Assembly: GCF_018403225.1 (NCBI RefSeq)
Contig: NZ_BOSG01000004.1
Location: forward strand, 438,837-502,836
Direction: 5' to 3'
From: Paenibacillus sp. J23TS9
GTDB taxonomy: Bacteria > Bacillota > Bacilli > Paenibacillales > Paenibacillaceae
Length of the DNA: 64,000 bases
Shown here: positions 60,027 to 64,000 of the stretch, piece by piece
Layout of the letters: each line of letters begins with the position of its first letter
Position numbering within the stretch: the first letter of the stretch is position 1
The notes under the pieces: model-generated
Seen by the model: the letters and a program-made list of their open reading frames with translations, nothing else
Database searches by the model: none
Told to the model about the DNA's origin: nothing
Translations under genes and position numbers: made by a program

Positions 60027-60704
60027 TTACTCCTTTCCGCTGTTATTCAGCTTTTGTTTCAAACGAGCCAGTTCCTTTTCCAAAATACCGGATACCGTGT
60101 CACTCGCCTGATCTAAGTACTGTTGCCCCATACGGCGCAGATCGCGCAGGCTTTGAGCTTCGAGTTCCCAATCAGATATCCGGTCTTCAAGGCGGTTGAA
60201 CATTTTAGGTACGTCCTGACCGCTGCCATAGCCGTCCATCCGTTGATTCATGCGCTGCTGAAGCCGAAGTGTCTCCATGCGTGCCGCATAGTATTGACGT
60301 TTGTTATATACGGTTTGATATTCCATTTTCAGGTCATTCAGTTGGCTTTCCAGATCGATCAAAGACTTTCTGGTTGTATTCAGCAGTTCGCTGTACTGGT
60401 CCAGTTTTTCTTCATAAATGATCTTTTCCTGCAAAGCCAGCTTGGCGAGATGATCTTCTCCGGCCTTTAAGGCCAGCAGCGCTTGTTCTTCACGTTTGCT
60501 TTTCATCGATTCCGCCTGATCAACCTGCTGCTTCAGCTGTCTCATATGTGCTGAGGACTGCTGTACAAGCTTTTCTGCTTCGACGATGTCATCCCGTGTG
60601 GTTGCCAGAAACTGATCGATCAATCGAACCGGATCCTGACTTTGCTCCAACCGTTCATTTAAATTTGCTGCGGTGATATCCCTCACCCGACGAAAAACAC
60701 TCAT
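60027..60704 (-). CDS. PspA/IM30-family membrane-stress protein, copy 1
   Basis: A 225-residue coiled-coil PspA-family protein: MSVFRRVRDITAANLNERLE, DPVRLIDQFLATTRDDIVEA and long helices up to about 180, then a Met/Arg-rich end. ATG 60704 follows GGAGGGG by nine bases. Same role expected as copy 2; having two different PspA subunits next to one PspC suggests mixed or alternative assemblies. Confidence 0.92.
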   Translation of the reverse strand: MSVFRRVRDITAANLNERLEQSQDPVRLIDQFLATTRDDIVEAEKLVQQSSAHMRQLKQQVDQAESMKSKREEQALLALKAGEDHLAKLALQEKIIYEEKLDQYSELLNTTRKSLIDLESQLNDLKMEYQTVYNKRQYYAARMETLRLQQRMNQRMDGYGSGQDVPKMFNRLEDRISDWELEAQSLRDLRRMGQQYLDQASDTVSGILEKELARLKQKLNNSGKE

Positions 60705-60754
60705 TTTGTGTAGCCCCTCCTTATTCGTTTTTTCCTTCATAGAAGTTATTTATG

Positions 60755-61051
60755 TTAGTAGGAATTTCTTTTCCCCTTCAGAAGGGAGATTCCGAAAATC
60801 ACTAGCGCGATACCGAGCAGCGGTCCGATGAACCAGGACAGTTTCGCCAGCAGCGATAAAACACCGAACGCTAGGATGATGGTTCCGATTAACACTCTGC
60901 CTCTACGAATTCCGTAATAGCCAAGGACGATCATCAGAATCGGGAAAAGCAGACCAATCAGTTTACCAAACAGTGGTGCGAACAATCCGAAGAGCATCAA
61001 AGCCCCAATAGCGATTAATACGATTGCTGTTCCGTTGTTGCGTTTTTTCAT
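60755..61051 (-). CDS. LiaI-like small membrane protein
   Basis: A 98-residue protein with three or four short hydrophobic segments (TAIVLIAIGALMLFGLFAP, GLLFPILMIVLGYYGI, FGVLSLLAKLSWFIGP, LLGIALVIFGISLL), the LiaI/LiaF transmembrane-type pattern. In B. subtilis LiaI anchors LiaH to the membrane. First gene of the operon that runs into pspA-pspC-pspA. ATG 61051 has AAAGGAAG ten bases upstream. Confidence 0.75.
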   Translation of the reverse strand: MKKRNNGTAIVLIAIGALMLFGLFAPLFGKLIGLLFPILMIVLGYYGIRRGRVLIGTIILAFGVLSLLAKLSWFIGPLLGIALVIFGISLLKGKRNSY

Positions 61052-61232
61052 GCATTTCTCACTTCCTTTCATTGCATCAACCTTATGTCTTTATTTTAGG
61101 TGGTTCTGCCTCTTTCCAAAACAGACTGCAGACGGTTTTTCATCCTAGACCTTAGTCGGGGAACTCTTCAGAGCTAAGGCTACCCGTGTTTATTCACTAT
61201 GTACCTCTCCCATGCGCTATGCCCTACACGCG

Positions 61233-61266
61233 CAAAAAGAGCGCAGGATGTCCTCCATGCGCTCTT
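61233..61266 (-). terminator. Terminator of the MFS gene at 61304
   Basis: On the minus strand AAGAGCGCATG and CATCCTGCGCTCTT form the stem and TTTTTGC follows. Confidence 0.85.
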
Positions 61267-61303
61267 CAACTGGTATCGTATTCTGCCTGCTACTGCACTC
61301 CCA

Positions 61304-62506
61304 TTAAACATTCGCCTGGATCGTTTCCTTTGGAACGGCAGCGCTTTTTCCATTATGCTTCACCAGGAAAATGAACAAGAGCGCGACCAGCATACCACTT
61401 GATGCATAGATGAACAAAGAGCCGTATCCAAACTGATCGATGATCCAACCCAGCAGTGGAGGTGAAGCGATGGCTGCGAGTGAAGATACCAGATAATATA
61501 GTCCCGTTCTCGTCCCAATACTCGTTTCGCTGCCGATGGATACGACAAACGGATAGGAATTGATGTTGATCAAAGCCCAGCACATGCCGCCCAAGGCAAG
61601 CAGAATACGGAGAAGCAGCACGGTTTTCGCCAAAGGAATGACTGCAAACACTAGAAACAATCCGATGACGCCCGAGATAATAATTTTTCGTTTGCCATAC
61701 CGGTTGCCGAGCCAGCCGCTTGGGATCGCAAACAACACGAAAAATAATGAAAAGAACGTGAGTGAGAATCCGGACGCCTTCTCAGATAATCCCATGTAGT
61801 GCTTACCGTATAAGGTAAACATCGCCTCAACCCCTTGATAGGAGACGAACCAGAAAAAGATTGCTATGAGCAGCAGCACGGTCGTACGGTCCAGCTCACC
61901 CCTCAGCTTGGTTCTCTGCTGTTTTTCCGCAGGAACCGATACGATGACATCTCTTTTTTCTTTGATGAATCGCACCAGTATAAACAAGCAAATCAATGTG
62001 ATGACAGCTGCAGCGATAAAAGGAAAGGCTGGATTCGCTCCATATAACATCGAACCGGCTCCAAAAGCCAAAATACCGCCAAAACCACCCATAAAGTTAA
62101 TAATGCCGTTTGCCTTTGTACGCTGATGATCCGGAGTGATATCCGGCATGAGGGCGACCGTAGGCGATCTGTACACGCTCATGGACAAGTTCATCAGCAT
62201 CATGAATAGAACTAATGTAATAAAGCTCGTATGAAATGGTATTAAAATCACAAACACTGCGGCGAGCGGCATTCCGATGATCATAAACGGCATACGCCTG
62301 CCAAAGCGGGTATTTGTCTTATCGCTCAGGTTACCGATCCATGGCTGCAAAAATAAAGCAAAATAGTTATCGATGGTCATCATAAAACCAATTAAAGAAG
62401 CTTTGTGGATATACGAATCTAAAAAGAAAGGGACAAATGCATTATACAGTGCCCAGGTGATACTGATACTGAAAAATCCGAATCCAAGCAGCCATGTTTT
62501 TTTCAT
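61304..62506 (-). CDS. MFS transporter of the SLC45/sugar-cation symporter-like group
   Basis: A 400-residue protein with 12 hydrophobic segments. Motif A-like sequences are GNLSDKTNTRFGRRMPFMII after helix 2 and GWLGNRYGKRKIIISG after helix 8, and SMSVYRSPTVALMPDITPDH is similar to plant sucrose and SLC45-type carriers (RxGRR). A sugar substrate is likely but unproven. No sugar enzyme genes adjoin it. Divergence region upstream is AT-rich. Confidence 0.8.
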   Translation of the reverse strand: MKKTWLLGFGFFSISITWALYNAFVPFFLDSYIHKASLIGFMMTIDNYFALFLQPWIGNLSDKTNTRFGRRMPFMIIGMPLAAVFVILIPFHTSFITLVLFMMLMNLSMSVYRSPTVALMPDITPDHQRTKANGIINFMGGFGGILAFGAGSMLYGANPAFPFIAAAVITLICLFILVRFIKEKRDVIVSVPAEKQQRTKLRGELDRTTVLLLIAIFFWFVSYQGVEAMFTLYGKHYMGLSEKASGFSLTFFSLFFVLFAIPSGWLGNRYGKRKIIISGVIGLFLVFAVIPLAKTVLLLRILLALGGMCWALININSYPFVVSIGSETSIGTRTGLYYLVSSLAAIASPPLLGWIIDQFGYGSLFIYASSGMLVALLFIFLVKHNGKSAAVPKETIQANV

Positions 62507-62784
62507 GAAGGATGAACCTCCGTTTCAGCGGGCAACAAAGGCGGATGGCATAAGTCTGCTGTTACATGTAGTTGAAGCGTTTTCAAAATGAATGAGTTAA
62601 AAGATTCGCCAAGTGTAACTTGGCAGGTGGTCGTGAGGTTGTCTTTCAATTAGCAAGCCCCCAATCGGCAATTATTTTTCTATATTATACATTAAGTTTA
62701 TTTACATACTGTTTATTTTTTTAAGCAAACATTATTGGAATGTAAATTTTTTTCATTCCATTATTCAGACGGCTGCAACAAACA
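62507..62784. other. Gene-free AT-rich region between the MFS gene and the tRNA cluster
   Basis: Holds the MFS promoter region and a run of AT-rich sequence (62670-62760). No small gene with a plausible ribosome site and no riboswitch were recognised. Confidence 0.4.
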
Positions 62785-62823
62785 AAAAAGCACCTTATCT
62801 GATTGTACAGATAAAGTGCTTTT
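62785..62823 (-). terminator. Terminator of the tRNA operon
   Basis: On the minus strand AGCACTTTATCTG and CAGATAAGGTGCT pair around TACAAT and are followed by TTTTTTG, ten bases after the last tRNA. Confidence 0.92.
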
Positions 62824-62833
62824 AAAATCATGA

Positions 62834-62916
62834 TGCTGGTGAAGGGACTTGAACCCCCACTCCGTCGCCGGAAGCGGATTTTGAGTCCGCCGCGTCTGCC
62901 ATTCCGCCACACCAGC
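62834..62916 (-). tRNA. tRNA-Leu (anticodon CAA)
   Basis: 83 nt with acceptor GCTGGTG/CACCAGC, long variable arm, anticodon loop CTCAAAA and T loop GTTCAAG. Reads UUG. No encoded CCA. Last gene of the cluster. Confidence 0.95.
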
Positions 62917-62929
62917 AAGTAAAAATATA

Positions 62930-63003
62930 CGCGCCCTAAGAGATTCGAACTCCTGGCCTTTTGATTCGTAGTCAAACGCTCTATCCAGCTGAGCTAAGGG
63001 CGC
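62930..63003 (-). tRNA. tRNA-Arg (anticodon ACG)
   Basis: 74 nt, acceptor GCGCCCT/AGGGCGC, anticodon loop CTACGAA, T loop GTTCGAA. Reads CGN after A-to-I editing. CCA not encoded. Confidence 0.95.
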
Positions 63004-63017
63004 ATATGAGGTTGTAA

Positions 63018-63091
63018 TGGAGGCGCCACCCAGATTCGAACTGGGGATAAAGCTTTTGCAGAGCTGTGCCTTACCACTTGGCTATGGCGCC
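63018..63091 (-). tRNA. tRNA-Cys (anticodon GCA)
   Basis: 74 nt including CCA, acceptor GGCGCC/GGCGCC, discriminator U as usual for Cys, anticodon loop CTGCAAA. The outer anticodon-stem pair is mismatched. Confidence 0.95.
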
Positions 63092-63101
63092 GTAAAATCA
63101 T

Positions 63102-63176
63102 TGGAGCGGACGACGGGAATCGAACCCGCGACCCTCGCCTTGGCAAGGCGATGCTCTACCGCTGAGCCACGTCCGC
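63102..63176 (-). tRNA. tRNA-Gly (anticodon GCC)
   Basis: 75 nt including CCA, acceptor GCGGACG/CGTCCGC, anticodon loop TTGCCAA, discriminator U. Confidence 0.96.
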
Positions 63177-63181
63177 ATAAC

Positions 63182-63256
63182 TGGCTGGGGATATAGGATT
63201 CGAACCTATGCATGACGGAGTCAAAGTCCGTTGCCTTACCGCTTGGCTAATCCCCA
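63182..63256 (-). tRNA. tRNA-Gln (anticodon TTG)
   Basis: 75 nt including CCA, acceptor TGGGGAT/ATCCCCA beginning with U1-A72 as expected for Gln, anticodon loop CTTTGAC. Confidence 0.96.
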
Positions 63257-63272
63257 ACAGTTTAAAATAAAA

Positions 63273-63349
63273 TGGGGCGATCGAGGGGACTTGAACCCCC
63301 GAATGCCGGAGCCACAATCCGGTGCGTTAACCCCTTCGCCACGACCGCC
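63273..63349 (-). tRNA. tRNA-His (anticodon GTG)
   Basis: 77 nt including the extra G at -1 paired with C73 and encoded CCA; anticodon loop TTGTGGC. Confidence 0.96.
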
Positions 63350-63382
63350 ATATCAAACCTATTCATTAATTGAAAAACTATG

Positions 63383-63456
63383 TGGCAGGGGCAGCAGGAA
63401 TTGAACCCACACCAACGGTTTTGGAGACCGTTGTTCTACCTTTAAACTATGCCCCT
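63383..63456 (-). tRNA. tRNA-Trp (anticodon CCA)
   Basis: 74 nt including CCA, acceptor AGGGGCA/TGCCCCT, discriminator G, anticodon loop CTCCAAA. This is the tRNA sensed by the trpS T-box at 17168-17460. Confidence 0.97.
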
Positions 63457-63460
63457 AAAA

Positions 63461-63545
63461 TGGTGGAGGCTGATGGATTCGAACCACCGAACTCGTAGAG
63501 AGCAGATTTACAGTCTGCCGTGTTTAGCCACTTCACTAAGCCTCC
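63461..63545 (-). tRNA. tRNA-Tyr (anticodon GTA)
   Basis: 85 nt including CCA, long variable arm, acceptor GGAGGCT/AGCCTCC, anticodon loop CTGTAAA. Confidence 0.96.
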
Positions 63546-63550
63546 GAAAA

Positions 63551-63626
<76 letters not shown>

Positions 63627-63647
63627 TTTTATGCTTTTAAAATTACA

Positions 63648-63723
<76 letters not shown>

Positions 63724-63762
63724 TAACTATATCACTTATGAGAAAACAGTGCAAATATAAAA

Positions 63763-63839
63763 TGGCGGAACCGACGGGATTCGAACCCGCGATCTCCTGC
63801 GTGACAGGCAGGCATGTTAGGCCTCTACACCACGGTTCC
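63763..63839 (-). tRNA. tRNA-Asp (anticodon GTC)
   Basis: 77 nt including CCA, acceptor GGAACCG/CGGTTCC, discriminator G, anticodon loop CTGTCAC. Confidence 0.97.
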
Positions 63840-63867
63840 ACAGAGGCACTTTCTATGTAAGAAAGTT

Positions 63868-63947
<80 letters not shown>

Positions 63948-63972
63948 TCAGTAATAAAAGTATAAAGTTTTA

Positions 63973-64000
63973 TGGTGGAGGCTGAGGGGTTCGAACCCCC
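63973..64000 (-). tRNA. 3' end of a further tRNA, cut by the window edge
   Basis: 28 nt of T arm (GGGGGTTCGAACCCC), acceptor 3' strand AGCCTCC, discriminator A and CCA. The same acceptor strand occurs in tRNA-Tyr, but the T stem differs. The anticodon is outside the window, so the identity is not known. Confidence 0.85.

Overview
The window looks like a chromosomal segment of an endospore-forming, low-to-mid-GC Firmicute, most probably a Paenibacillus or close relative. The evidence is two alpha/beta-type small acid-soluble spore proteins, SspI, YlbJ, YunB, LytH and a YjcZ-like protein; several Bacillus-type gene neighbourhoods (yutD-lipA-lytH-yunB, ysgA-ktr-sspI, liaFSR); a T-box in front of trpS; and a Bacillus-order tRNA cluster. 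There are no rRNA genes, CRISPR arrays or recognisable insertion sequences. Species assignment is inference.

Layout. (1) 1-6538: the start of a PBSX-type contractile tail locus. A divergent control block (Xre-type repressor, ImmA/IrrE peptidase, ArpU-type late activator) leads straight into tail genes on the minus strand: tail-terminator-like protein, XkzA-like, sheath, tube, assembly chaperone with a predicted -1 frameshift, and tape measure cut by the window edge. No terminase, portal or capsid gene lies between control block and tail, so this resembles a phage-tail-like bacteriocin (tailocin) more than a full prophage. (2) 6630-12400: LysM-bearing 5'-nucleotidase, a CvpA-transglutaminase fusion, an MFS exporter, a YjcZ-like peptide and a small Toprim protein. 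(3) 12467-19681: Sco1-like and CtaB for cytochrome oxidase assembly, YfhP-like membrane protein, two spore proteins, trpS with T-box, aldose epimerase. (4) 19980-30869: PepF, YycC, DUF2225, YlbJ, NAD kinase, YutD, LipA, LytH, YunB, a sigma factor and a ClpP. (5) 30932-44290: an anaerobic nitrate-respiration island, narGHJI-nreABC, narK (with an added PAS domain), moaA, ywiC, and the NO/iron-sulfur repair gene scdA. Candidate FNR and NreC boxes lie in front of narK, an NreC-like box in front of narG and an FNR-like box in front of scdA. (6) 44354-47108: GntR regulator plus uxuA and a YjmF-type oxidoreductase for D-mannonate metabolism. (7) 47177-56146: pullulanase, SpoU methyltransferase, Ktr potassium-channel subunit, SspI, RF3, glucose-6-phosphate dehydrogenase, YwmB and a Gly/Tyr-rich small membrane protein. 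(8) 56242-61051: an envelope-stress cluster: liaFSR together with a LiaI-like protein, PspC and two PspA paralogues. (9) 61304-64000: an MFS transporter and a cluster of at least 13 tRNA genes on the minus strand, cut by the right edge.

How the parts work together. In the nitrate island NreB (oxygen), NreA (nitrate) and NreC should activate narG and narK while FNR adds a second anaerobic input. MoaA supplies the molybdopterin precursor needed by NarG, NarK moves nitrate/nitrite, and ScdA repairs iron-sulfur centres damaged by NO. In the Lia/Psp cluster LiaFSR senses envelope damage and the PspA/PspC/LiaI-like proteins are the likely membrane-protecting output. In the tail locus the repressor and ImmA presumably hold ArpU and the tail operon silent until DNA damage.
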